Below the pieces are notes generated by a model that did no database searches, was not told the DNA's origin, and worked only from the letters and a program-made list of their open reading frames with translations. A DNA stretch of 64,000 bases from an uncultured Burkholderiales bacterium. Lineage in GTDB: Bacteria; Pseudomonadota; Gammaproteobacteria; Burkholderiales; Burkholderiaceae_C. The position numbers and the translations under genes are program-made. Positions 39,182 through 48,676 of this stretch are shown here, piece by piece; position 1 is the stretch's first letter; each line of letters starts with the position of its first letter. The stretch spans positions 39,410 to 103,409 of the forward strand of contig CAIJQQ010000044.1 of assembly GCA_903822825.1 (NCBI GenBank). Direction: 5' to 3'.

Positions 39182-40522
39182 TCAGGGCCAGCGTACGGGT
39201 TCCTTTTCCGGCGCGTTGCACGATGACCACCACTGGTTGGCTTGCGAGGGCGTCAGTGTCCGCTGGGAGCAGTCTTGGAATTTTTCATGCAGCTCGGCTT
39301 CGCCGATGGGGCGCTGCGCATGCCCAAGAGCCTTGCTGACAGGCTCCGAGCTCATGCTGGAGCCGTCGCGCAGGTGGATGACCACTTGGTCATGGGGAGA
39401 AAACAATGGGTCTCCGGGGTCCTGTGTGGTCACGGGATGAATCCGGACAAGCTGCATCAGGGACTGGATGTGGGCTTGGGTAATGTTCGCATCGTTCAGG
39501 TCGTCCAGGTTCACATGCCCTTGGGTCAAGGCGCAGGCGACGGCAAATTCGGCGCTGAATTTGGCATCCAGCCCATTTTGCGGAGAAGATGAACGCAGCA
39601 TGCCCGCTTGCAAGTGGCCGATGTGAACATCAATGTGTTCAATGGACTTATGGCGATGCTGCATGTGGGCCTGCAATGACAAAGTGGCATCGATCAAGCG
39701 ATGTGCGGCGTAGCAAACCGGATAGCGTTTGATGTTCAGCCCTTGCAACTGAATTTGCCATGGATGCCCGGCACCACAGGGGCGCTCAAGGTCGACTTGG
39801 CCTTGGGGCGACAGCGCGGCCAGGAAACCTCTGGGACTTTCCAGTGCATCTTGCGATGCGCTAACACCTTGTTGGGCCAGTTGGCTGGCGATGATGCCGT
39901 TCCGCGCGGCCCATCCCACCTGCAGAGGCTTGGTCATAGAGCCGAAATTGGCCACCAATCCACCCGCCAGCGAAGCTGCAATACCCAGTGCATGGCCGAT
40001 TTGTTCTTGTGTGAGTTGCCTCAGATGGGCGCTGGCGGCAGCACAAGCGACTGCCCCGAAAACCGCAGTGGGGTGCCAGCCTTTACCGTGGTGCTTGTCG
40101 GGATCTCGCCCGATCAAGTCGGCCCAGGTTTCGTAGCCCGCAACGTAGGCGGTGATGGCCGATTGCCAGTTCTGGCCGAGAGATTGCGCTTGTGCCAAAA
40201 CCACCGGGGTCAGAACCACGCTGGGGTGGCCATCGAGCCCGGTGTCATCGTAGTCAAGGGCATGGGCAGCAACGGCGTTGACAAAAGCAGCATCTGCAGC
40301 ACTTGCGTGGCCTCGATCCCCCAGCACCCGGGCTGTCCCTGGACTGTTGGACAGGGTCACCATGGACAAGGCGTGTTCCACAACGGGTTGGTTGCGCCCT
40401 GCAAACAAAACGCCCATGCAGTCACTGATCCCCCGGCGAACCGTGGTTACCGCCGATGCAGGCACGTCACCAGGCTGCAACTGATGGATGAATTGCGCCA
40501 GTTCTTGGGTCAGGTGCGGCAT
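39182..40522 (-). CDS. MmgE/PrpD family protein
   Basis: DCMGVLFAGRNQPVVEHAL...; NAVAAHALDYDDTGLDGHPSVVLTPVVLA. Confidence 0.9.
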   Translation of the reverse strand: MPHLTQELAQFIHQLQPGDVPASAVTTVRRGISDCMGVLFAGRNQPVVEHALSMVTLSNSPGTARVLGDRGHASAADAAFVNAVAAHALDYDDTGLDGHPSVVLTPVVLAQAQSLGQNWQSAITAYVAGYETWADLIGRDPDKHHGKGWHPTAVFGAVACAAASAHLRQLTQEQIGHALGIAASLAGGLVANFGSMTKPLQVGWAARNGIIASQLAQQGVSASQDALESPRGFLAALSPQGQVDLERPCGAGHPWQIQLQGLNIKRYPVCYAAHRLIDATLSLQAHMQHRHKSIEHIDVHIGHLQAGMLRSSSPQNGLDAKFSAEFAVACALTQGHVNLDDLNDANITQAHIQSLMQLVRIHPVTTQDPGDPLFSPHDQVVIHLRDGSSMSSEPVSKALGHAQRPIGEAELHEKFQDCSQRTLTPSQANQWWSSCNAPEKEPVRWP

Positions 40523-40538
40523 GGACTTTGTCGCTTCA

Positions 40539-41729
40539 TCAATAAGAACGAGGCAGACCCAAAACGTGTTCGGCCAGGTAGGACAGGATCAGGTTGGTGG
40601 AAATGGGCGCAGTCCTCTGTACCCGAGCTTCACGCCACTTGCGTTCGATGTCGTACTCGCGTGCATAGCCAAAGCCGCCATGGGTCTGAATGCAGGCTTC
40701 GCCTGCTTCCCAGGCAGCTTCTGCGCTCAGCAGCTTGGACAGGTTGGCAAACTCTCCGCAGGGCAGGCCTGCTTCAAACACCGACGCGGATTTGCGTACC
40801 ATGAGTTCAGCGGCTTGGGTCTGGGCGTAGGCTTTGGCAATCGGGAACTGGATGCCCTGGTTTTTGCCAATTGGCCGGTCAAAAATGACCCGCTCGTTGG
40901 CATATTTGGTGGCGGTTTTGATGAACCATTTGGCATCGCCAAGGGACTCATGCGAGACCAGAATGCGCTCAGAATTCATGCCATCCATGATGTACTTGAG
41001 TCCCTTGCCTTCTTCACCAATGAGGCTGTTGGCAGGAATGCGCAAATTGTCAAAAAAGACTTCGGTGGTGTTGTGGTTGATCATGGCCTTGATGGGCCGG
41101 ATGGTCATGCCATGCCCGACGGCCTCGCGCATGTCAATCAAGAAAACCGAAAGGCCTTCGGTGCGTTTGGTGATCTGGTCGATTGGGGTGGTTCGTGCCA
41201 GCAGCAGCATCAAATCGGAATACAAGGCCCGCGAGGTCCATATTTTTTGGCCATTGATCACGTAATGGTCGCCGTCTCTGACTGCGCGGGTTTTGAGTTT
41301 GGTCGTGTCAGTGCCCGATGTGGGCTCTGTCACGCCAAACGCTTGCAGGCGCAATTGACCGGAGGCAATTTGTGGCAAATAGAAATTTTTCTGGGCCTCG
41401 CTGCCATGGCGCAAGACTGTGCCCATGGTGTACATCTGTGCATGTGTGGCCGAGGCATTGCCGCCTGAGGCGTGAATTTCTTCAAGAATCACCCCTGCAG
41501 CCCGCAAGCTAAGACCTGAGCCGCCATAAATTTCGGGAATCAGTGCGGACAGAAAGCCCGCGTCGGTCATGGCTTTGACGAATTCACTGGGGTAGGCTTC
41601 GCGCTCATCCAGATCACGCCAGTAGCTGCCGGGAAAGTCGGCGCAAATGCGGCGAACACTTTCGCGAATATCCGCATGGTCTTCGTCCAAGTCCATGGAC
41701 ACACTTGTTGTATTGGGTTCGGTTTTCAT
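40539..41729 (-). CDS. Acyl-CoA dehydrogenase family protein
   Basis: AFGVTEPTSGTDTTKLKTRAVRDGDHYVINGQKIWTSRA; QTHGGFGYAREYDIERKWREARV. Confidence 0.93.
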   Translation of the reverse strand: MKTEPNTTSVSMDLDEDHADIRESVRRICADFPGSYWRDLDEREAYPSEFVKAMTDAGFLSALIPEIYGGSGLSLRAAGVILEEIHASGGNASATHAQMYTMGTVLRHGSEAQKNFYLPQIASGQLRLQAFGVTEPTSGTDTTKLKTRAVRDGDHYVINGQKIWTSRALYSDLMLLLARTTPIDQITKRTEGLSVFLIDMREAVGHGMTIRPIKAMINHNTTEVFFDNLRIPANSLIGEEGKGLKYIMDGMNSERILVSHESLGDAKWFIKTATKYANERVIFDRPIGKNQGIQFPIAKAYAQTQAAELMVRKSASVFEAGLPCGEFANLSKLLSAEAAWEAGEACIQTHGGFGYAREYDIERKWREARVQRTAPISTNLILSYLAEHVLGLPRSY

Positions 41730-41751
41730 GGCAATTTTGTGATGAATATTT

Positions 41752-42705
41752 TCAAGAGCGCGGGGCAGCGCGTTGCTTGGCAGTGGTGTAGTGGTTGGGC
41801 AGCCCGGCGCGCGCCAGGGCGCCAGTCAGCATGTTCGGGGGCAGGTTGCGTGCCGCAATGTCCCGAACGAGCAGCAGTTGGTGCAGATCCACCCCAGTGG
41901 TCAAGCCCATCGAGTCCAGCATGAAGCACAGGTCCTCCATCACGATGTTGCCGCTGGCGCCTGGTGCAAACGGGCATCCGCCCAGCCCCCCCAGGGAGGC
42001 ATCAAAAATGCGAACGCCGCAATCGAGTGCTGCAGCCACATTGGCCAGACCCGTTCCGCGCGTGTCATGGAAATGGGCCGCGACCGGAATGTTGCCCACC
42101 TCGGCCATGACACTCTTAAAAACTTCACGCACTTGTTGGGGGTCTGCGTAGCCCACGGTGTCGGCCACCATGATTTCTTCGGCACCCGCTTGTGCCAGAA
42201 AGGCCGCGCAGCGCCTGACTTCATCGACGGCGATGCGACCCTCGTATGAACACCCCAATGCGGTGGACAAGCCTGCGGCCAGTTTGACGCGGCCTGTCAG
42301 GCCCGCGGCATTGCGTGCACTGACAATCCGCTCGAAATCGGCCAGGGATTCCTCGCGCTCACGACGCACGTTCTTCAGGTTGTGGGTTCGGCTGACCGAA
42401 ACCACATAGTCGACCACATGCACACCCAATGAAAATGCACGTTCAGCCCCTTTCAGATTGGGCGCCAGCGCCATGACAGTTAGGCCGGGAATTTGCAGCG
42501 CCTGGCGGGTGACTTCTTCGGCATCTGAGAACTGTGCAATGAGTTTGACGGGTACAAATGAAGTGACTTCAATTTCCCGAACACCCGCAGCACATTCCGC
42601 AGCGATCCATGCCATTTTTTCTTCCGTGGGGAAAAACGTGGAGACCATTTGCAGGCCATCACGCAGCCCCACTTCCCGCACATGAACATCCTGTTCGACT
42701 TTCAT
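41752..42705 (-). CDS. Hydroxymethylglutaryl-CoA lyase-like (DRE-TIM metallolyase)
   Basis: VREVGLRDGLQMVSTFFPTEEKMAWIAAECAAGVREIEVTSFVPVKLIAQFSDAEEV; GGLGGCPFAPGASGNIVMEDL. Confidence 0.92.
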   Translation of the reverse strand: MKVEQDVHVREVGLRDGLQMVSTFFPTEEKMAWIAAECAAGVREIEVTSFVPVKLIAQFSDAEEVTRQALQIPGLTVMALAPNLKGAERAFSLGVHVVDYVVSVSRTHNLKNVRREREESLADFERIVSARNAAGLTGRVKLAAGLSTALGCSYEGRIAVDEVRRCAAFLAQAGAEEIMVADTVGYADPQQVREVFKSVMAEVGNIPVAAHFHDTRGTGLANVAAALDCGVRIFDASLGGLGGCPFAPGASGNIVMEDLCFMLDSMGLTTGVDLHQLLLVRDIAARNLPPNMLTGALARAGLPNHYTTAKQRAAPRS

Positions 42706-42709
42706 GCTT

Positions 42710-43507
42710 TTACTTTCCTTTGAATTCAGGGGGTCTTTTTTCATTGAACGCCCGAACACCTTCTAGGCGGTCTTCGGAAACCACAAGGCGGTTGTAGGCC
42801 TCGATTTCAAATCGGCAAGCGGTGTGCAAATCGGTTTGCAAGCCATGGTGGATCGATTTCTTGGCCTGTATGACGGCCAACGGACCGTTGGCCGCCATGT
42901 CCTGTGCGCAAACCAAGGCTTCGCTCAGCATCTGGCCGTGCTCGCAAACCTGGTTGACCAAGCCCCATTGAGCCGCCTGGTGTGCGCTGAATGCCTGGGC
43001 GCGCATGATCAGCTCTTTGGCTCTTCGTTCTCCAACGGCACGCGCCAGGGTTTGTGTTCCTCCACCGCCAGGCATGATGCCCAGACGCACCTCGGTCAGC
43101 GCCATGCGCGCCCGATCGGATGCATAAATGAAATCACAGGCCAAGGCGGTTTCGAGGCCGCCGCCATAGGCATGCCCGTTGACTGCCGCGATCACAGGGA
43201 CCGGGACTTCAAGCAACTGGAAAAAGGCCCTTTCAAAAATTTCGTGCTGTTGCCGCCAGGTTTCATTGCTCATGCCCTGGCGCTCTTTCAGGTCGCCTCC
43301 GGCACAAAAAGAACGGTCGCCAGCACCGGTCAGCACCACGCATCGAACCTCTTGCGGGTCGGTTGTCAGCCTGCTCCACAGGTCGAGCAGGTCCCGTCCC
43401 ATTTGGGTGTTGATGGCGTTGAGGACCTCGGGTCGGTGCAACGAGATCACCAGAACGTGATTGCCTTGCAGGCTCAGGCGCAATGTGTTGTATTCGGGCC
43501 ATTTCAT
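42710..43507 (-). CDS. Enoyl-CoA hydratase/isomerase family protein
   Basis: MKWPEYNTLRLSLQGNHVLVISLHRPEVLNAINTQMGRDLLDLW; track ORF over-extended upstream. Confidence 0.92.
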   Translation of the reverse strand: MKWPEYNTLRLSLQGNHVLVISLHRPEVLNAINTQMGRDLLDLWSRLTTDPQEVRCVVLTGAGDRSFCAGGDLKERQGMSNETWRQQHEIFERAFFQLLEVPVPVIAAVNGHAYGGGLETALACDFIYASDRARMALTEVRLGIMPGGGGTQTLARAVGERRAKELIMRAQAFSAHQAAQWGLVNQVCEHGQMLSEALVCAQDMAANGPLAVIQAKKSIHHGLQTDLHTACRFEIEAYNRLVVSEDRLEGVRAFNEKRPPEFKGK

Positions 43508-44673
43508 GCTGCGGTATCCCTTGTCTTTGATGTGCTTGGTGGGTTCATTTCCCCCAGTGACGGGGAACTGCTGCGCGGCTGGGGGCGAGCGCCATCGAGT
43601 CGAATGGGCAGACCGATCATGGGTATCGAACTGCCAGGGACTGCCTGCAACAATCCCATCGCCTGGGTTTGTGGGTGGGCCACCATGGCGGCGACGTCCT
43701 GTACCGGCGCGCAGGGTATGCCTGCGTTGTCCAACAGGGTAGACCATTGCGCACTGGTTTTTTTGACAAAGCAGTCCTCCAAAAGCGGGTTGAGGATGTG
43801 GGCGTGCAACACGCGCGCTGGGTTGCTTGAGAATTGTTCGTTCGTGACCCATTCCGGGTGATTGAGCACCTCGCACAGGCGTTTGAAGAGCGCGTCGTTG
43901 CCTGCCGTGACCACGAGATCGCCATCGGCCGTTCGGTACGCACGGTAGGGAACGATGCCCGTTTGACCGGAACCGTTCTTGCCGGGCACCTTGCCACTGG
44001 CGAGGTACTGGGCCGAATACATGGTCATCCAAGCGGCAGCCGTTTCAAAGAGTGAGACATCCACCACCCCACCCACACCTGTGGTTTGCCTTTGCATGAG
44101 CTGGCAAACGATGCCCATAGCAGCCCACATGCCCGTGCCCATGTCAATGATCGAAGGGCCTACCCGCACTGGAGGGCTTCCTGGCTCGCCCACCACACTC
44201 ATGATGCCGCCAAAGGCCTGCATGAGGGGGTCGTAACCGGGTCGTTCCGACAATGGGCCCATGGCCCCGAAAGCCCCTAGATTGCAGTACACTAGGGAGG
44301 GTTTTTCGAGGCGTAAGCTGACCGCGTCCAGCCCCAAGGATTCCACTTGACCCGGCCGCATGTTTTGCAAGACCACGTCGGCCCGCTCAAGGATCAGGTT
44401 TTTCAGAAGCAGGCGGTCTTCGGCTTGTCGCAGGTCGAGCCGCAATGAGCGCTTGTTCCGGTTGAGCGCCTGAAATGTGGCCGCACTGCCGTCCACAAAA
44501 GGGGGGCCCCATTTGCGCGCATCGTCCCCATCGGGTTTTTCGACCTTGATGACCTCGGCGCCCAAGTCCCCCAGGATCTGCCCTGCAAATGGTGCTGCCA
44601 CACTGTGACCCAATTCGATGACCACTTTCCCCGCCAGTGGCAATGGTGCGTGATTTTGTGCAGCTGCAGGCAT
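43504..44673 (-). CDS. CaiB/BaiF family III CoA-transferase
   Basis: LAGKVVIELGHSVAAPFAGQILGDLGAEVIKVEKPDGDDARKWGPPFV. Confidence 0.94.
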   Translation of the reverse strand: MPAAAQNHAPLPLAGKVVIELGHSVAAPFAGQILGDLGAEVIKVEKPDGDDARKWGPPFVDGSAATFQALNRNKRSLRLDLRQAEDRLLLKNLILERADVVLQNMRPGQVESLGLDAVSLRLEKPSLVYCNLGAFGAMGPLSERPGYDPLMQAFGGIMSVVGEPGSPPVRVGPSIIDMGTGMWAAMGIVCQLMQRQTTGVGGVVDVSLFETAAAWMTMYSAQYLASGKVPGKNGSGQTGIVPYRAYRTADGDLVVTAGNDALFKRLCEVLNHPEWVTNEQFSSNPARVLHAHILNPLLEDCFVKKTSAQWSTLLDNAGIPCAPVQDVAAMVAHPQTQAMGLLQAVPGSSIPMIGLPIRLDGARPQPRSSSPSLGEMNPPSTSKTRDTAA

Positions 44674-44676
44674 GGC

Positions 44677-45645
44677 TCAATCGGCCTTGATGTTGGCTTC
44701 GCGGATGAGCTTGCCGCGCAACTCGAATTCACGTTTGACCCTTGCGCCCAGTTCAGCAGGGCTGCCCGCCATGACGATCAATCCGCTGGCGGTCAATTTG
44801 TTTTTGGTTTCGGGCTCCATCAGGGCTTTGTTGATCTCATCACTCAAACGGCGGCTGACGGCTTCAGGCATATTGGCCGGTCCAAAAAAGGCAAGCCAGG
44901 ATGGCATGTCGAAGCCTTCGTAGGTTTCTGCAATGGTCGGGACGGTGGGCAAGCCCTCGTAGCGCTGGTTGCCAGTCACGGCAATGGCCCTCAACCGCCC
45001 ACCCTGAATGTGCGGCAGCACCGTGATGGCACTGGCAAAAATCATGGGAATTTGACCGCCCATGACATCGTTGAGTGCCGGGCCGCCGCCGCGATAGGGG
45101 ATGTGTGTCAGGGGGGCTCCAGAGCGTTGTTTGAGCAGTTCACCTGACAAGTGGTGGGGCGAGCCCGAGCCCGATGTGCCGTAAGCGCCTTTACTCGGGT
45201 TGGCTTTGACGAAGGCCACCAGTTCGCGCACGTTGGTGGCTGGAATGGAAGGATGCACCACAAGGACGATCGGGTTGATGGCAGCAAAAGAAAGCGGCGT
45301 GAAGTCTCGTACCGGGTGAAAGGGTGGATTGGGCACCATGTTCATGTTGGCGGCATGGGTGGCATCGGTGCCCAGCAAGAAGGTGTAACCGTCCGGGGCC
45401 GACTTGGCCACGATTTCGCTGCCAATGTTGCCGCTGGCACCCGCCCTGTTGTCGACCACCACGGTTTGTCCCAGGGGTCCAGAAATTTTTTGCGCCACTG
45501 TCCGTGCCAGCGAATCCGTGGACGCGCCGGGCGGATAGGGCACGACCAGCTTGATCGGTTTGTCGGGATAGGCCTGGGCGTGGAGCACGCCGGGGATGAC
45601 CCAGGGGAGAGAGGCCAGAAGCAAGGTTTTGATGAACTTTTTCAT
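44677..45645 (-). CDS. Bug/TctC family tripartite tricarboxylate transporter substrate-binding protein
   Basis: AYPDKPIKLVVPYPPGASTDSLARTVAQKISGPLGQTVVVDNRAGASGNIGSEIVAKSAPDGYTFLLG. Confidence 0.95.
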   Translation of the reverse strand: MKKFIKTLLLASLPWVIPGVLHAQAYPDKPIKLVVPYPPGASTDSLARTVAQKISGPLGQTVVVDNRAGASGNIGSEIVAKSAPDGYTFLLGTDATHAANMNMVPNPPFHPVRDFTPLSFAAINPIVLVVHPSIPATNVRELVAFVKANPSKGAYGTSGSGSPHHLSGELLKQRSGAPLTHIPYRGGGPALNDVMGGQIPMIFASAITVLPHIQGGRLRAIAVTGNQRYEGLPTVPTIAETYEGFDMPSWLAFFGPANMPEAVSRRLSDEINKALMEPETKNKLTASGLIVMAGSPAELGARVKREFELRGKLIREANIKAD

Positions 45646-45680
45646 GTCCCCTCCGAGTTGGGAATGTTCTGTAGATTAAC

Positions 45681-45706
45681 TTAACATACGGACGTCCGAA
45701 TGTTAA
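45681..45706. promoter_or_regulatory. 26-bp near-perfect palindrome in the divergent promoter (candidate regulator operator)
   Basis: TTAACATACGGACGTCCGAATGTTAA. Confidence 0.65.
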
Positions 45707-45743
45707 GCTGTGGCTCTTCATTTTGTCAACCAAGGCAGACCCC

Positions 45744-46514
45744 ATGAACGCAACGCATCTTTCATCTTTTTCAAATCGAACGGCCATCGTCACCGGTTCG
45801 GGACGGAACATCGGTCGAGCCATGGCCTTGTCTTTGGCTGCGCAAGGTGCCAGTGTGGTGGTCAATGGCCACCAGGATCGCGCTGCGGTCGAGGCCGTGG
45901 TCGATGAAATCAAGGCCACGGGCGGTCGGGCGATGGCCTTCATGGCAGACGTCACCCAAGACCGGGAAGTGGCCGAGATGGTGAAGGCCACCCTGGCGGA
46001 ATTCGGTTCGGTGGACATCGCCGTCTCGAATGTGGGCATCCGCCGCAAGCAGGCTTTTCTGGACATCAGTCCCCAAGACTGGGACACGGTGATGCAGACC
46101 AACCTCACCCCTGCTTTTTACATTGCACGGCATGTGATTCCCCATATGCAAGACAGGCGTTGGGGTCGCATCGTCCTGATCTCCGGATTCGATGGCTTCT
46201 GGGGTCAAGTCACTGAGCGGGCTCACAACATCACCGCCAAGGCGGGATTGCATGGCCTGGCCATGGCGCTGGCAAGGGAATTCGGGGCCGATGGCATTAC
46301 CGTCAACACCATTGCACCGGGCGCCATTGATACGGTGCGCGATTGGTCACAATACACACACCAGTTGCGGGCGCAGCTGGAAAAGGAAATTCCCTTGGGA
46401 CGCTACGGCAAGCCAGACGAGGTGGCTGCGGCCTGTGATTTGCTGTGTTCAGAGCGGGGAGGCTTCATTTCAGGCCAAGTGCTGCATGTCAACGGTGGCC
46501 ATTACATGTACTGA
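45744..46514 (+). CDS. Short-chain dehydrogenase/reductase
   Basis: RTAIVTGSGRNIGRAMALSLAAQGASVVVNG; AHNITAKAGLHGLAMALAREFG. Confidence 0.93.
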   Translation: MNATHLSSFSNRTAIVTGSGRNIGRAMALSLAAQGASVVVNGHQDRAAVEAVVDEIKATGGRAMAFMADVTQDREVAEMVKATLAEFGSVDIAVSNVGIRRKQAFLDISPQDWDTVMQTNLTPAFYIARHVIPHMQDRRWGRIVLISGFDGFWGQVTERAHNITAKAGLHGLAMALAREFGADGITVNTIAPGAIDTVRDWSQYTHQLRAQLEKEIPLGRYGKPDEVAAACDLLCSERGGFISGQVLHVNGGHYMY

Positions 46515-46561
46515 TGGCCTGAGCATTTTGATCGCTTTGATGATTCATTGAGGACCCTGTC

Positions 46562-47332
46562 TTGACCACCCTGTCCAGTTCTTCACCACGCTACCAGCAG
46601 GTGACGGCCATTTTGCAGCGCGACATCCAATCGGGCCTGTACCCCGTTGGCTCTTTGCTGCCGCCCGAGCCGCAGCTGTGCCTGCAGTTTGCGGTGTCTC
46701 GCCATACCGTGCGCGAAGCGGTGCGCGCTTTGTGCGAACTGGGCTTGGTGTCACGTCACCAGGGCGTAGGGACACGCGTCAGGGCCAAGCAGTTGGCCAA
46801 GCGTTACACCGCATCCTTGTCTTCTTTGCGTGATTTGATGGAGTACACCCAGCAAACGCGGCTCAAATACCTGGGTTGTCAATGGGTTGATGCCGATGAA
46901 AACCTCGCCCGGCAGATCGTTTGCGAGCCGGGTGAGCGTTGGCTTGAACTCAATACCTACCGGTGCAGTGTGGACGGTGATGTGCCGATCGTGCACATGC
47001 GCGTTTATGTGCGCCCGGAGTGCGATGGGATGCAAAACGACTTGGAAGACGGCGGGGCCTGGATTTATGGCTTGATTGAAAAGTACGGTGGGCAACGCAT
47101 CCTGGAGGCCCAACAGATCATTGGTGCAGTCGCAGTGCCCGAAGACAGTGCGAAAATTTTAGGGGTGCAGCCCGATTCTCCGGGCCTGTTGGTTCGCCGT
47201 TATTACCTGGGCAGAGCAGAGCGTTTGTTGTCGGTATCCATGAATGTTTACCCCGTTGACCGATTTGAATTTGCAACGCGCTGGCGACTGGAGACCGAGG
47301 GCTCGGTCAACCCTGAAACAAGTCCGCCCTGA
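46562..47332 (+). CDS. GntR family (HutC/UTRA) transcriptional regulator
   Basis: IQSGLYPVGSLLPPEPQLCLQFAVSRHTVREAVRALCELGLVSRHQGVGTRV. Confidence 0.92.
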   Translation: MTTLSSSSPRYQQVTAILQRDIQSGLYPVGSLLPPEPQLCLQFAVSRHTVREAVRALCELGLVSRHQGVGTRVRAKQLAKRYTASLSSLRDLMEYTQQTRLKYLGCQWVDADENLARQIVCEPGERWLELNTYRCSVDGDVPIVHMRVYVRPECDGMQNDLEDGGAWIYGLIEKYGGQRILEAQQIIGAVAVPEDSAKILGVQPDSPGLLVRRYYLGRAERLLSVSMNVYPVDRFEFATRWRLETEGSVNPETSPP

Positions 47333-47398
47333 AGCAGTGGGCGGTCCTGACGCAGCGGATGGGAAGGGGTGAGGTCAAAATCATGTCCAATACAGCCC

Positions 47399-47620
47399 AT
47401 GGACATCCCCACCCCAATTGAAAACCGACTGGTTGATCTGGAAATCAAGGCCGGTTTCGCCGAAGACCTGTTGGACCAGCTCAATGCCCAGGTGTTTCGC
47501 CAGCAGCAACAAATCGACGCACTCATCCACGAGCTGCGCACTTTGCGCGACCGCATGCCTGAGGGCGGTGGCGGTGCGGATGTGCGCAACCTGCGCGATG
47601 AGATCCCGCCGCACTATTGA
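47399..47620 (+). CDS. slyX: SlyX family protein
   Basis: MDIPTPIENRLVDLEIKAGFAEDLLDQLNAQVFRQQQQIDALIHELRTLRDRM...RDEIPPHY. Confidence 0.9.
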   Translation: MDIPTPIENRLVDLEIKAGFAEDLLDQLNAQVFRQQQQIDALIHELRTLRDRMPEGGGGADVRNLRDEIPPHY

Positions 47621-48666
47621 CCGTCATGTGGAGCGTGCAAGACATCAGTGAGCGTTTGCGTGCCTTGGGCGCGCGGCCCAAGCACGAGCTGCGGGTGCTT
47701 CGCCTGTGGGCGCAGGCCCTGCCGCAGGACAGCGGACGCCGTGCACTCGACAGCTTCATGCCCCGCGCCTTGCGCGACGCGCTGCCGCAGCTGAGCCAGG
47801 AGCTGGCGGCGCTGGCCAGTCTGCGCGAGCAGCACCCAGCCGAAGACGGCTCGGCCCGGTTGCTCGTGGGCTTGCGGGACGGGCAGTCGGTTGAGAGTGT
47901 GCTGCTGCCGCGCGATGGCCTGTGCGTGTCCTCTCAGGTGGGCTGCGCGGTGGGCTGCGTGTTTTGCATGACCGGCCGCGAAGGCCTGGTGCGCCAAGTG
48001 GGCAGCGCCGAAATCGTGGCCCAGGTGGCGCTGGCCCGCACCCTGCGACCCGTGAAAAAAGTGGTGTTCATGGGCATGGGCGAGCCCTCGCACAACCTCG
48101 AGCAAGTCATGGAGGCCATCGACCTGCTGGGCACGGTGGGCAACATCGGCCACAAGAATCTGGTGTTTTCCACGGTGGGTGACGAACGCGTCTTTGAACG
48201 CTTGCCGCAAGGGCTGGTCAAGCCCGCATTGGCTTTGTCGCTGCACACCACGCGGGCCGACTTGCGGGCACAGCTCTTGCCACGCGCCCCCCGTTGGGAC
48301 CCGAAAGACCTGGTGGAGGCGGGCGAGCGCTACGCCCGTGCCACCGCTTACCCGATCCAGTACCAGTGGACGCTGATCGAAGGTGTCAACGACAGCGAAG
48401 AAGAAGTCGAAGGCATCGTGCGCCTGCTCAAGGGCAAATACGCGCTGATGAACATGATCCCCTACAACGCCTTGCCCGACTTGCCATATGCCCGCCCGAG
48501 TTGGGAGAAGGCGGCGGCCATTGCCCGCAGCTTACACCAGCGCGGCGTGCTGACCAAGCTGCGCCAGTCGGCCGGGCAGGATGTGGAGGGAGGTTGTGGT
48601 CAGCTGCGCGCCCGCGATGTGGTTCAGCGCGTGAAGATCGTGCGCTCAGCGAACACGGCCATTTGA
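47617..48666 (+). CDS. RlmN/Cfr-like radical SAM RNA methyltransferase family protein
   Basis: VSSQVGCAVGCVFCMTGREGLVRQVGSAEIVAQV (CxxxCxxC), VFMGMGEPSHNLEQV, terminal Cys in GGCGQLRAR. Confidence 0.88.
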   Translation: MTVMWSVQDISERLRALGARPKHELRVLRLWAQALPQDSGRRALDSFMPRALRDALPQLSQELAALASLREQHPAEDGSARLLVGLRDGQSVESVLLPRDGLCVSSQVGCAVGCVFCMTGREGLVRQVGSAEIVAQVALARTLRPVKKVVFMGMGEPSHNLEQVMEAIDLLGTVGNIGHKNLVFSTVGDERVFERLPQGLVKPALALSLHTTRADLRAQLLPRAPRWDPKDLVEAGERYARATAYPIQYQWTLIEGVNDSEEEVEGIVRLLKGKYALMNMIPYNALPDLPYARPSWEKAAAIARSLHQRGVLTKLRQSAGQDVEGGCGQLRARDVVQRVKIVRSANTAI

Positions 48667-48676
48667 CTCTGCAGGT

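Noticed and set aside
39045-39233. 62-aa leader ORF upstream of metK
   Set aside because: Overlaps the promoter -10 box and the leader hairpin; no convincing RBS, so RNA structure is the better explanation.
42710-44032. 440-aa ORF as one enoyl-CoA hydratase
   Set aside because: Upstream part overlaps the CoA-transferase; the ECH start is at 43507 (MKWPEYN...).
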